From the NCBI GenBank assembly GCA_934045075.1, contig OW203726.1:22879488-22943487 (forward strand): a stretch of DNA of 64,000 nucleotides. The letters are read 5' to 3'. The translations under genes were made by a program, and so were the position numbers. Under the pieces are notes generated by a model. It was not told where the DNA came from. It did no database searches and was given only the letters and a program-made list of their open reading frames with translations. Origin of the DNA: Yponomeuta sedellus (taxonomy: Eukaryota; Arthropoda; Insecta; Lepidoptera; Yponomeutidae). Below, piece by piece: positions 1 through 9,749 of this stretch (its first letter is position 1; each line of letters begins with the position of its first letter).

Positions 1-94
1 TATCTATAAAGTCACAAATAAAATTGAAATGCCACAAATGAGTTCCTAATCCTAACTATGAACTAGAATAAAATAGAAACCGTTTAATTATTAG

Positions 95-180
95 ACACTA
101 GCTGACCCAGCGAACTTCGTACCGCCTAACAGTCGATCCTTTAATTTTTTTTATTTTCTCTCCGTAGAACCATCCTCGTA
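95..180 (-). repeat. Terminus of dispersed AGCTAGT-ended repeat
   Basis: Contains ACTAGCTGACCCAGCGAACT followed by TCGTACCGCC. A near-identical segment lies at 20238-20320, and its reverse complement resembles the ACGAAGTCGCGGGC..AGCTAGT ends at 23853 and 43707. This is the 3' end of an old interspersed repeat. Class is uncertain: Helitron-like or LINE-derived. Confidence 0.55.
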
Positions 181-485
181 ACTGCTTCAAAGAATATTCT
201 AAAAAAAAGAACTAATGAAATCGGATCAGCTACTCTCGAGATTTTTGCTTACCAACACATTCAGCTATTAATTTTTTATATTATAGAAGATAAAACACAT
301 TTGGCAATCATGGCCAAATAAAAACAAAATAGATAAAATGGTTAATAACGTAAAAAATATCTAAACATTCACATTTAGTAACATCGTAAAAAAAAACGTC
401 ACATAGTAATACTGTGCGGCTACTTTTTAATAAATATATTTGTTTGGGTTAACGTTAAATGACTGATTATACTTCGTTTAACAAT
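181..485. other. AT-rich stretch, nothing recognised
   Basis: No ORF of note, no tRNA-like boxes and no match to the other repeats in the window. Confidence 0.5.
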
Positions 486-805
486 TGTATGTCCCCACTG
501 CTGGGGCACGGCTCTCTTCCTGCATCGCAGGAAGTTTAGGCCATACTCCACCACGGTGGCCAAGTCCGGGTTGGTGGAGGATTGTAAGACAGTGGCGGGC
601 CTTACTGTCAGAAGTTATCAAGCCGCCCATAAGGCCTCTGACATGGCTTAACGACTGCCATTATATGACAGCCGGCACCCACGGCTTAACGTGCCTTGCG
701 AAGCAGGGAAGCGCCGCTCACCCATCCTGTACCTGACCGCGCCTGTTGTTGCTTATCCAAGTGATTGATTGCAATCACTCGGTTCGCCTAGGCCACGAGC
801 GCTTC
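486..805 (-). mobile_element. 5S-SINE, nearly full length
   Basis: Read on the minus strand it starts GCGCTCGTGGCCTAGGCGAA, passes a 5S rRNA-like stretch (AAGCAACAACAGGCGCG then GGTGACC-type sequence) and ends CCCCAGCAGTGGGGACATAC. The overlapping short ORF is an accident of the repeat: about twenty copies occur in the window and other copies break the frame. Confidence 0.85.
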
Positions 806-1235
806 TTAAGTGTTGACAACAATTGTTGACGAACGACCTTGCGCTACCTAGTAATTTTATCACATATCCGACACAGTCAGATTCATGGTCGGGTAATAGG
901 TGTGCGTTACCCAGTGACAAAAAGTGGCGTGGCCCGCTCTAAGGGTAAAGAGTTTCGTTGATTATTTGTAAATAGTTTGTCGATTGCTTTTATTTATTTA
1001 TTTGTTATCTATGCAAAACCGACAGCATTTAGTTTCTTACATAGCTTTGAAGAAACTAGAAACTGATCTGTGTTAATTACTGTTTGAACTATTCACCCAT
1101 TAACTACAAATTGCAGGTAGATTGATAGAAAATGCTTTTTAGCATTAAAAACGCTTTTGCAGCAAAGATCATGTGTTTTGTGCAATAAAGATTTTAATAA
1201 TAATAAATAATGGTATTATAGATCTTTACTGAAGT
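806..1235. other. Unassigned spacer
   Basis: AT-rich sequence with no supported gene or repeat. It ends at a tRNA-like SINE head. Confidence 0.4.
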
Positions 1236-1330
1236 AGTGCGTTGGTAGCGGAGCGGTAGAACGTCAGCTTTGCATTCGAAACGTCGTGGGTTCGGATCCC
1301 GGCATGGAACAATGTCTTGATGTTCTTATT
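1236..1330 (+). mobile_element. SINE-Z head fragment
   Basis: The tRNA-like head is visible: GGTAGCGGAGCGGTAGAACG (A-box region) and GTGGGTTCGGATCCCGGCAT (B-box region). The body stops after the head and a fragment of the GTTTCG repeat follows at about 1380-1500. Confidence 0.65.
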
Positions 1331-1540
1331 GTTAGAATATTTTCGGGGCTTAATCACGTAGTAATTTATTGCTATTTTACCTCGACGTTTCGACGACGTT
1401 ACAGCCATCGTGGTCACGAGAAGACTGATGGCTGGTACCCGTTCGCATCTTCGGCAGATAAGGTTTCAGACTACCCTCAATCAGCCATCACAAAGCACTA
1501 TTAGGGTTTTTAAAAATTATCCTTAGTTGATAACGTAACG

Positions 1541-1790
1541 TAACCCGTACGTTACGTTACGTTATCAACCCTTGTATGTCCCCACTGCTGGGGCACGGGT
1601 CTCTTCCTGCGGAATAGCACAAGTTAGTGCATTAAAAATAATATAACTATTAGGGTTATCCTTAGCACGGGTTACGTTACGTTACGTTATCAACCCTTGT
1701 ATGTCCCCACTGCTGGGGCACGGGTCTCTTCCTGCGGAATAGCACAAGTTAGTGCATTAAAAATAATATAACTATTAGGGTTGCGACACA
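1541..1790. repeat. 122-bp direct duplication of a chimeric repeat
   Basis: GTTACGTTACGTTATCAACC begins units at about 1551 and 1673. Each unit joins the 3' end of a 5S-SINE (TATCAACCCTTGTATGTCCC) to the tail of a foldback tRNA-SINE (GTTAGTGCATTAAAAATAAT), so the fusion came first and was then duplicated. Copies of the pentamer ACGTT flank the first unit. Confidence 0.8.
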
Positions 1791-2233
1791 CTACACTGAC
1801 AATGTCGGACGATAAGCCATGCGACTTTTTTCGACTCGAACACTTCTTAGCACACTTTTTGATATTCTTAGTTTCGCACATTTATTAAAATATAGAATAC
1901 CACTATACCACTACCACTTACAATACCACTTACAGCGAAGGAAAACCAAAAAACATGAGAAGACCGCGATAGGTACGCTTGGTAATTGACCTTGCTCTCT
2001 CCTTGAGAGAAAGTCCGTGCCCTTAACAAACAACGGCACGGCGTATGTGCCGAACGTATGTAGACAGCATTGTGACGTGTCCAAACAAGAAACAATGAAA
2101 TAATATTAAGAATCATAATTTGACGTGTCCAAACAAGAAACAAAATGACTATTTTTCGGTTCTTATAAGAACCTTTTTCTCTTCATGGGCCAATCTAATA
2201 AAACTCTGCTTCCACTCAAATTACTAAAATAAA
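1791..2233. other. Unassigned flank downstream of H2B variant
   Basis: Holds short direct repeats (TGACGTGTCCAAACAAGAAA twice, near 2072 and 2122) and AT-rich sequence. No coding region is supported. Confidence 0.45.
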
Positions 2234-2239
2234 TTTATT
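2234..2239 (-). promoter_or_regulatory. Poly(A) signal of H2B variant
   Basis: AATAAA on the minus strand about 71 nt past the stop codon. A second AATAAA overlaps the TAA stop itself (2309-2314). I saw no replication-type histone 3' stem-loop here, so the message is probably polyadenylated. Confidence 0.55.
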
Positions 2240-2309
2240 AAAAAGATAATTTAATATTATACATACAATACTTATATTTTTACACCTACTTTTAAGTTTT
2301 CCCTCCAGT

Positions 2310-2690
2310 TTATTTCGGAGCTTGGCTCGCATGGTAAAGCCTGATCGCTTTCATTCCTTCTATGTTGGCGTGTTTCGCGAGCTCACCCGGTATGAGGAGT
2401 TTTACAGCGGTTTGAATTTCCCTGCTCGACAACGTGGTCTTCTTCCCGTGAGCCACCAGTCTTCCAGCTTCCGTGGCAAACTTTTCAAACATGTCATTGA
2501 TGAAATTGTTCATTATGAGCATAGACTTCTTGGAAATCCCGAAGTTCTCCGGCGCCACCGTGCGGAGTACTTTGTAGATGTATATTGAGAAGCTGTTGTA
2601 GTTCTTCTTCTTTAGTTTGCTTGATTTCACTACTGGCTTCTCCGTCAGTTTCATTGGCTTCGGGACTTTCGGCATTTTTGGCGGTGCCAT
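2310..2690 (-). CDS. Divergent histone H2B variant
   Basis: Intact 126-residue ORF with all parts of H2B. A Lys/Pro-rich N-terminal tail covers residues 1-34. Helix 1 is about 37-49 ([13 protein letters not shown]), helix 2 about 55-84 ([20 protein letters not shown]), helix 3 about 90-102 ([13 protein letters not shown]) and the C-terminal helix starts [12 protein letters not shown]. It would pair with H2A in the nucleosome. Length matches canonical H2B (about 123-126). Differences: one extra residue before helix 2 (PENFGIS where canonical H2B has PDTGIS), and [12 protein letters not shown] where canonical H2B has EGTKAVTKYTSS, so the ubiquitin-acceptor lysine is Leu118. The start is the first ATG (MAPPKMPK), in a purine-poor context. 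No intron, AATAAA signals downstream, no histone cluster neighbours. It may be replication-independent and tissue-restricted, for example germline; this is inference. A retrocopy is possible, but the frame is clean. Confidence 0.93.
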   Translation of the reverse strand: MAPPKMPKVPKPMKLTEKPVVKSSKLKKKNYNSFSIYIYKVLRTVAPENFGISKKSMLIMNNFINDMFEKFATEAGRLVAHGKKTTLSSREIQTAVKLLIPGELAKHANIEGMKAIRLYHASQAPK

Positions 2691-2834
2691 GACGATTTTG
2701 CGGTTGGAGTTCTTGTATTTTGAGAATGAATCCTGGTGAGGCGAGGAGACGTGTGAGTGTTAGTCGCGCGATCGGTGTTAAGTTGGTTTGTTAGGATCGC
2801 AATTCGTTGTGGTTTGCACGAGTGCCTGGCTCGA

Positions 2835-2839
2835 CCAAT
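2835..2839 (-). promoter_or_regulatory. Inverted CCAAT box upstream of H2B variant
   Basis: CCAAT on the plus strand (ATTGG reading with the gene), about 145 bp before the ATG. CCAAT boxes are common in histone promoters. No clear TATA box was seen between it and the start. Confidence 0.35.
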
Positions 2840-2899
2840 CAGAGAAGTGTTTCAAACATCACGTTACGTTACTTAAAATGAACTGGTTTGATTTGAAAC

Positions 2900-3745
2900 T
2901 TACATGATTGCCAATAATTGTACATTATTTATAACAAAATCATTGTTTTTATATTGTGAAGTGTTAGGGCTGTCTATATCGTAGAAAAACTTTTACTGTG
3001 CGTGTATGTATGAATTTAGATAAAGCTAAAGATTGGTGAGGATTATGGTAACCCAGGTCTCTGCCAACCTCTCCTAGATACAGGCGTGAGTTTATCTATG
3101 TGCGTAAATTTTATTAAGTTTCCGCAGGTAACACATCATTTCAATCTATCAATCAATTATTTATTGCCATGAATTACAGTACATTATGATGTTACATAGA
3201 CAAAATTTCAGTTTTAATGTAATTTTACCGATATTGGCATAGCATTTCACATTATATCTGTTTTCTTCATAATTATGTTTATTCTTTCGTGGATACTATC
3301 CATCCAGGATATTCTAATATAAAACTAAAACAAAATTATTCAGCCGTGTGGCCGCTATTATTACTTTTTTTAGTGGTTATAGCATCAGCCTGCGCCAGCG
3401 TAGTTTGGGATAAAAAAAAATGATAAAACAGGAACTTTGTAACTATGTCTAGTTCCATCGCATATCCTCTATCCCACTCACTCCGGACTTTATCGCAAAA
3501 ACAAACAGTAAAAAAACTCTCAAAAAGGCCTTTCCGCCCCAAGCGAGGAAAAAGGGTTTTCAACACCCTTTCAGTCCGAAAATTTAACCCTCATAAAATC
3601 ACTATAACATAATAATAAAACGTCATTCATTACAAGATCGTCCGGACCGTTCCCTAATGGAGTGGAACAGAAATATCGCTTACCACCCTCGACTTATTTT
3701 CTATATATCTACTACCCGGTGGGCACGCGTGGTAATTAAACTCAA
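2900..3745. other. Unassigned spacer
   Basis: AT-rich with only short chance ORFs (for example 3336-3566), which show no family resemblance. Ends just before a CT-rich run and a SINE-Z head. Confidence 0.45.
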
Positions 3746-3751
3746 CTCTCT

Positions 3752-4070
3752 CTCTCTGACGCGGTCGTAGCGGAACGGTGTAGAACGCCGGCTTCTCAAT
3801 CGGGAGGTCGTGGGTTCGAACCCCGGCATGTACCAATGACTTTGTTTTCTAAGTTATGTACATTTGTGAAATTATAGTAGCAATACCACTCGCTGACGGT
3901 GAAGGAAAACATCGTAAGGAAACCCTAGTGTCTGAAGTGTTAACGTACCTCAGAGCTTGCTACGAACAATGGCCCAACTATGAGGCTAAGTGCGGAAATC
4001 TCAGGTGTAACTAACTAACTCTCTCTCTCGCTGAGAAAAGGCCTGCCCAGTGGGAATATACCTAATCTAT
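3752..4070 (+). mobile_element. SINE-Z, nearly complete
   Basis: tRNA-like head (GCGGTCGTAGCGGAACGGTG; GTGGGTTCGAACCCCGGCAT), then the body with GTGAAGGAAAACATCGTAAG, then CT-repeat and GAGAAAAGGCCTGCCCAGTG near the 3' end. Bases 3971-4003 carry the uninterrupted form of the site into which the 40923-41092 MITE inserted. Confidence 0.85.
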
Positions 4071-4299
4071 GGAGATCACTTTAAGTGATACGGCCCCCGT
4101 CTGTACTCGTTAAGAGTTAAGAAATATCTGTGTAAATAATTTTTTTTTGTACCATAAATTGTTCTCTGTCTATTTATATAAGACATTAAGACTGCAATAT
4201 AGATAGAAAGACTTATGTTTTTAAATTAAAATGCAGTAAAAGTAAATAATATTATGTACAACCGCGCACTACCTACTTCGAGCGTTGGGTACCACCGTT

Positions 4300-4770
4300 C
4301 CATAGAACGGCGTTAGCCCAGTAGGTAGAACAATGGACTCTAAAGCAATGGACTCGGGTTCGATTCCCTGTGCGAGCATGTACCAATGATTATGTTTTCT
4401 TAGTTATGTACATTTGTGAACGGGTCTAATCGCGATTATTTCAAGGTAAAACGTAAACCTTATTTTCTGACGTTTCGGCACAGATTAGATAATAGTGTTT
4501 CGGTGCTTGTATGAGTATCGGTGGTTTGTATGAGTATCGCGAATCCTTAAGAAACACTTCATTTGTGAAGTTTTAGTAGTACCTAATGCCATTAGCTAAC
4601 GGTGAAGAAAAACCTCGGTAGGAAACCATACTGTCTGATATGTTCAACAAATACCTCAACGCTTGAAATATCTAAACTGCGGTGGGCACGCGTGGAAATT
4701 AACTCCACGTACTCTCTCTCTCTCTCTCTCTCTCTCTGAGAGGCTTGTGCCCTGAAGTGAGACGTTTGTA
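4300..4770 (+). mobile_element. SINE-Z split by a nested insertion
   Basis: Head-like sequence at about 4308-4380 (TAGCCCAGTAGGTAGAACAA; GGTTCGATTCCCTGTGCGAG), body to 4420, and resumption at 4560 with ATTTGTGAAGTTTTAGTAGT. The (CT)n run and GAGAGGCTTGTGCCCTGAAG are near 4710-4760. The gap holds the 4421-4559 element. Confidence 0.8.
4421..4559 (+). mobile_element. GTTTCG repeat with 10-bp TSD
   Basis: Inserted into SINE-Z. CATTTGTGAA flanks it on both sides (4411-4420 and 4560-4569). It carries CGGGTCTAATCGCGATTATT and TGACGTTTCGGCAC and ends with GAGTATCGCGAATCCTTAAG. The TSD length suits target-primed reverse transcription. Related copies: 7922-8080, 39720-39955, 44790-44880, 58830-59000. 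Confidence 0.75.
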
Positions 4771-5239
4771 AACTACATAAAGAAACAACTTAGACCGGTA
4801 GGGCACGTCCTAATGACTTGAAAAGGGTGTTCTACACCAATTTCTTCAGTTCAGTCCATCACGCCATATAGTTTCCAGTCTCGGTGTTTCCAGAGGGCTC
4901 AGTGGCAGTTTATTTTTAGTTATATTGCGTAAAACTGTGGGCTGACCCTAATATCCAACTAGCCACTCGACTATGGCACCTGATTGCGAGCGAAGTACTT
5001 AAAGCAGAGGGCCCCCAGTTGAGTCTGATCCTAACGCGACGGAAACTATAGGTACTAGGTAATTTTAAATAAACTGTGGATGGAAGGGACCCTGTTAACG
5101 TGGGAATTTTGGTGCGTTCCTTAAATTTTTCAAAAAGGTTCCCTTATTTTAGAGTTTTGTACTTAAAGGGTGCTAATGAGATCTTACAACCTCTTTTATG
5201 CGACGTCAGTCTGACCTAAAAAGGGTTTAGTTTTTTTGA
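4771..5239. other. Unassigned spacer
   Basis: No ORF or recognised repeat. Confidence 0.4.
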
Positions 5240-5790
5240 ACCATAATAGCAACTTAGCTGTAAACTTATAGCAGCAATACCACACGCAATCTGTGAGAGA
5301 AAACGTCGTGAGGAAACCTGAGTGTCTGAGGTGCTCAACTACACTCGTTATCGTTATCAACCCTTGTATGTCCCCACTGCTGGGGCACGCGTCTCTTCCT
5401 GCATTGCAGGAAGGTTATGCCATACTCCACCACGGGGGCCAAGTCCGGGTTGGTGGAGGATTGTAAGACAGTGGCGGGCCTTACTGTCAGAAATTATCAA
5501 GCCGCCCATAAGGCCTCTGACATGGCTTAACGCCTGCCATTACATGACAGCCGGCACCAGGCGCTCGGAACGGAAGCGCTCAGAATGCCACTAGCGGTAG
5601 TCACAGGACGGTCAACTATCCTGCACCTTACCGCGCCTGGTGTTGCTTAACTCAAGTGATTGATTCTAATCACTTGATTTGCCTAGGCCAAGAGCGCTTC
5701 TACCCAACAAGCGCAACTACACTTGGCGCTTGAAATTCCGCGCTAGATACGCGGGGTTATCAAGCCCTTACTCTCTCTGTCTGAGAGAAA
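5240..5790 (+). mobile_element. SINE-Z 3' half split by a 5S-SINE
   Basis: Body sequence (AGCAATACCACACGC; GAGGAAACCTGAGTGTCTGA) runs to 5345, is broken by the 5S-SINE, and resumes at 5714 with the rest of the body and CTCTCTCTGTCTGAGAGAAA. Confidence 0.75.
5346..5713 (-). mobile_element. 5S-SINE, full length, 10-bp TSD
   Basis: CAACTACACT occurs at 5336-5345 and 5714-5723. On the minus strand the element runs from the 5S-like head to CCCCAGCAGTGGGGACATAC and a tail in which GATAAC is repeated. The tail repeat marks the 3' end and shows which strand was transcribed. Confidence 0.88.
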
Positions 5791-5985
5791 GAAATGAAAT
5801 GAAATGAAAAGGTTTTAGTCAAAGTAGCACAGAAACTGCGGCTTAATGAACGTTACAATTCAAACTAGGTGTCCATTTCAAAATCTAGATCATTTAGGAG
5901 AAAAAATGGACAAAAAAACTCGTAACTTAGTCTTTTCAAAAGTCCTTAATTAACATAGTTTACATAATTATTTTAAACATAGAAC

Positions 5986-6166
5986 TCATACATTGTACTG
6001 GCTTTCATTCCAGACCTCATTGTCATCTAAATAATCCTTTATGTTATACTCGTAGTAGCCCTTTTGGCACAAAGTGTGCTTAACATATTTTTTGAACCGC
6101 GATTCAGGCGAGCTTAATATATCTTCAGGGATTTTATTATAGAAGCGTATACAATGCCACAAAGCC
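5986..6166 (-). pseudogene. LINE ORF2 C-terminal relic
   Basis: The minus-strand frame reads FYNKIPEDILSSPESRFKKY, then VKHTLCQKGYYEYNIKDYLD and ends before TGA at 5986-5988. This is the usual tail of non-LTR reverse transcriptases (FYNKIP .. FKK .. YY .. EY). A 5'-truncated insertion; a more decayed copy is at 45676-46035. Confidence 0.75.
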
Positions 6167-6199
6167 TTTGCCTTGCAGTGGGACGTATAGAAAGATAGA

Positions 6200-7059
6200 T
6201 GGAAAACACTTTATCCCACAATCGCAAAAAAAGAGTTACCACCATGATTTCTTAAATCTATATCGTAGGTTAAAGTGTAGAATTTAAATTATATGGAACT
6301 TAGAATATTTTATGGATAGAATATTAAATACTTTTATTTTATTTACTTAGGTATTTACGTATATCTTAGGTACTTACGTATATCTGAGAAATAATAAAAA
6401 AAAACAAAACTAAAAAGGGGATAAGTCCCCGTACAAGAAACGCGATTCATAAACGATTTTTGCTGTCGTTAAAATGGTGACGTAAAAAAGTATCAAACTT
6501 CAAATTTTATTCAAGTGCGAGATTCATACAAAAACATTTTTTTTTAATCCTGTTAATACTTCAAACGAGACCTTACTAAAGAGTGGTAAATTTTCCTTAC
6601 ATCTTGTATTATAACCTAAATTCAACACCAGATCAACCTTTACCTCTTTGCAATGTATAATTGACTGGCACATTTACATTAAAAAACATAGACCTTCCAA
6701 TCTATTTCAATATATGTATAATTCCTTTTTTATTTATAATAAAGTGCACTATCTATCTACGTAATGAGATGCAGAGGCTAATGTTTTTATGATACCTTAC
6801 AACGGTTACGTAAATATTGACGTGCTGCCAAGTTTACCTAGGGTGTATCACTATAATGGAAGACGACCCTATTCGGCGCGTATTTTTGTTCCCGTCCCCT
6901 AATGGCGGTGAGTCGGTGACTGAAGATCGGGCAATCGTCCCCAACGCGTAAACAGGTTGAGGAAGTGACACCTGTACACCTATCACAAACTTATCGATAC
7001 AGAACCACCAGGAATAGTGTGTTGCGTTCTGGAGAAAAAATAAGTGCGAGTAATCAGTG
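6200..7059. other. Unassigned AT-rich spacer
   Basis: No supported feature. The 6834-7193 minus-strand ORF runs into SINE-Z sequence and looks like chance. Confidence 0.45.
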
Positions 7060-7195
7060 GGAGCCTTCGTATGTCCCACTGCAGGCACAGGCCTTCTCTC
7101 AGAGAGAGAGAGAGAGAGAGAGAGATAGAGTATGGATTTTATCACCACGCGTGTCCACCGCGAATTGGCAATTTCAGACTCAAGACAAGTCACTC
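7060..7195 (-). mobile_element. SINE-Z 3' fragment
   Basis: CGTATGTCCCACTGCAGGCA, then (GA)n, then ATCACCACGCGTGTCCACCG. The 5' part is missing. Confidence 0.75.
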
Positions 7196-7199
7196 AACT

Positions 7200-7920
7200 C
7201 AGAAAAAATATCGATTTTGATTTTCAACTTAATACAAATTAAAATATGTTTATTCATTAAAGAAATGAAATGTTTTCTTAATAATGTCCTATTAAATGTT
7301 TCATCTGCAATAAAGTATAACATTAATAATAAAGTTAATTTAACATCAAACATCAAAAAGTTGTAAGTTTCACAATTATCACGCACAAGCTCTTTTTTTT
7401 TGTTTTAAAAAAATAACCTGAAAGACCATACTTAAAGGCGTCCTTAGCAAAATTCCTAATTTAGAAAATTCTTACCCATTAGCTAGAAACCATGAATTCC
7501 AAGTATTCTCCTTTATTAATGTTTGGAATTTGCAAACTGACAAAATTAACTGAAAGTTTCAGAGGCCTCGATATGGAAAAAATTAACGGTAGAATAATTT
7601 CGTATCGTTATACTATCGAAGAGTTCGTACTACAGTGTCTTTTCGAGGAAAATAGATTCTGTGTCTTTATTTTTGTCCGAGCTATTTTTGGCTCACGGGT
7701 GTGAAGAGGTTTTTCTGAGAACTGTGTTTTGACCAATGGAATGGTAACGACTGTTTATTACCAGCCACGGGAAAGGTGATAAAAAGGGTAATTCATGATT
7801 AGGTAACTCATCCTGTGCCTAACCAAATGTACCTTTTACCCAGTTCAAAGTAAGGAAGTTATAATTTTTTTTGTTCTGTTTTCTATTTGCTCATAAACTT
7901 GTTTTCTAGTAGTTATATAT
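7200..7920. other. Unassigned spacer with a small ORF
   Basis: A 70-codon plus-strand ORF at 7492-7704 has no recognisable domain and no sign of a gene structure. The rest is AT-rich. Confidence 0.35.
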
Positions 7921-7921
7921 T

Positions 7922-8080
7922 AAACGGGTCAAATCGCGATTATTTATTAGGTAAAACGTAACTTCAGTCTACCCGAGACCACGGTAACTGAATCATGTTG
8001 CCGAAACGTCGGGAAATAGGGTAATTACGTTTTACCTAATAAATAATCGCGATTTGACGCGTTAAATATATAACAATGTA
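7922..8080. repeat. GTTTCG repeat as an inverted pair
   Basis: ATCGCGATTATTTATTAGGT then AAAACGTAA on the left is mirrored by TTACGTTTTACCTAATAAAT then AATCGCGATT on the right. Between the arms: GAGACCACGGTAACTG and GCCGAAACGTCGG. The single-arm version is at 4421-4559. Confidence 0.75.
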
Positions 8081-8120
8081 TCGCGAATCATTAATAAATA
8101 CTATTGGTTTTTAGTGTCAA

Positions 8121-8345
8121 ATCATAATAAAAATAACTTCCACACACGACACAATGAGCTGACCTTGGCCCCAAACTAGGACACCCCGTACTATGGCAAC
8201 CAGACAAGTACGTCATAAAATGAAAATACACCCAGACTGAGGCCATTTGTACAAATGTACCGCGGCCTCCAGTGGGAATTGAACCCACGATCTCTGTCTA
8301 GGCACCCCGCGCCTCAACGGCTAGACCAACGAGGCAGTCATATTT
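8121..8345 (-). mobile_element. SINE-T with a variant tRNA head
   Basis: On the minus strand: GCCTCGTTGGTCTAGCCGTT (A box), GTGGGTTCAATTCCCACTGG (B box), then the SINE-T body with GGGTGTCCTAGTTTGGGGCC. The head differs from that of the 31741 and 50688 copies while the body is shared. Confidence 0.75.
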
Positions 8346-8348
8346 CGA

Positions 8349-8645
8349 TTTCAACCCTTGTATATCCCCACTACTGGGGCACGGGTCTCTTCCTGCGTCG
8401 CAGGAAGTATAGGCCATACTCCACCATGGGGGCCAAGTCCGGGTTGGTAGAGGATTGCCAATAGGTATATGCCAGCAGCCGGCACCAACGGCTTAACGTG
8501 CCTTGCGAAGCACGGAAGCGCTCGGAAAAAATGCCACTAGCGGTAGTCACGGGACGGTCACCCAACCTGCACCTGACCGCGCCTGTTGTTGCTTAACTCA
8601 AGTGATTGATTCCCATCACTCGGTTCGACTAGGCCACGAACGCTT
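8349..8645 (-). mobile_element. 5S-SINE
   Basis: Near full length, with an internal deletion around 8450-8470. 5S-like boxes and the CCCCAGTAGTGGGGATATAC hairpin are present on the minus strand. Confidence 0.82.
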
Positions 8646-8894
8646 CTAGACTCTTCCAGGCTAAAATAGTGCAAGGAGCCAAGTCTCACTTCACTAGTAA
8701 ATAATTCGTATACGACTCTTAAGGCTCATGACTTGAATTCTACATAAAAAGTCGAGCGACAGCCAAAATCTGTATTCTGAACGCCATGCTACATTGAATT
8801 CGAATGAGAAAATAAATGTCTAATGACTCTTTGGAGTTATCTTCTCTTATTTTTATGCGACAAATGTGTAAGCCATCGAATATTTTGCGTCTAC
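8646..8894. other. Unassigned spacer
   Basis: Nothing recognised. Confidence 0.35.
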
Positions 8895-9040
8895 GCTTTC
8901 AATTCGCATGGGCGAGAATCGGCCCCCAGGTCGTGGATGCAAATCCCGGCAGGAATCAATGACTTTGTTTTCAAAGTTACGTGCATTTGTATACCAATAC
9001 CTCTTCGCGTAGGAATCTATGTTGAGGAAACCTGATTTGT
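8895..9040 (+). mobile_element. SINE-Z fragment
   Basis: Degraded head (CAGGTCGTGGATGCAAATCC) followed by CGGCAGGAATCAATGACTTT and the body. Confidence 0.55.
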
Positions 9041-9395
9041 ACACAAACGGCCTTACTAATAAAGGTTATGAGCTGTGTATACAGTCGTTATGTGAGGTCT
9101 GACAAACTGGTTATTTGTACGCTAAATGCGATTGCCAGTTTAAATTGACATACGTCAAATAGTTATTCAGTGCATAATTTATTTATTAGTAAGGCCGATA
9201 ATGTATAGAATTATATCACTTCGCCAACAAACTGCTTTGCAATTTAGCCAAAAACATGATTTTTTTATGTCGCCCATAAAAATGCCACTGCTTCTTTCTA
9301 AGAGAGAAGATGTTTTAAATTATAGTTTTTAAAATAATTAAAACAATTAAAAAAGAAAAATCAAACAACGCAGTCTCTCCAGGTCCGCGCTTCGA

Positions 9396-9660
9396 TATCA
9401 ACCCTTTATATGTCCCTACTGTTGGGGCACGAGTCTCTTCCTGTATCGCAGGAAGGTTACCACCGAGGGGGTAACAGTGGAAGGTTACCACCGAGTCCGG
9501 GTTGGTCGAGGATTGTAAGGCAGGGCGGGCCTTACTGTCAGAAGTTATCAAGCCGCCCATAAGGCCTCTGACATGGCTTAACGACTGCCATTATATAACA
9601 GCCGGCACCAACGGCTTAACGTGCCTTGGGAAGCACGGAAGCGCTCGGAAGTAATGCCAT
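9396..9660 (-). mobile_element. 5S-SINE, 5'-truncated
   Basis: Keeps the 3' end (ATATCAACCC on the plus strand) and loses the 5S-like head. Loss of the 5' end is expected for retroposons copied from the 3' end. Confidence 0.78.
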
Positions 9661-9749
9661 GCACCCGCGCTTGATATTGGCAATAGGTACGCCAATACTA
9701 TCTCTCGCCGAGTGAAAGAATGTGCCCCATTGGGACTTACATTGGCTGC

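Noticed and set aside
485..736. 83-codon ORF with relatives at 5322, 25767 and 47604
   Set aside because: Entirely inside 5S-SINE copies; other copies have frame breaks.
2322..2588. 88-codon plus-strand ORF
   Set aside because: Antisense shadow of the H2B variant.
7492..7704. 70-codon ORF as a gene
   Set aside because: No domain, no promoter or poly(A) evidence, and AT-rich sequence yields such ORFs by chance.
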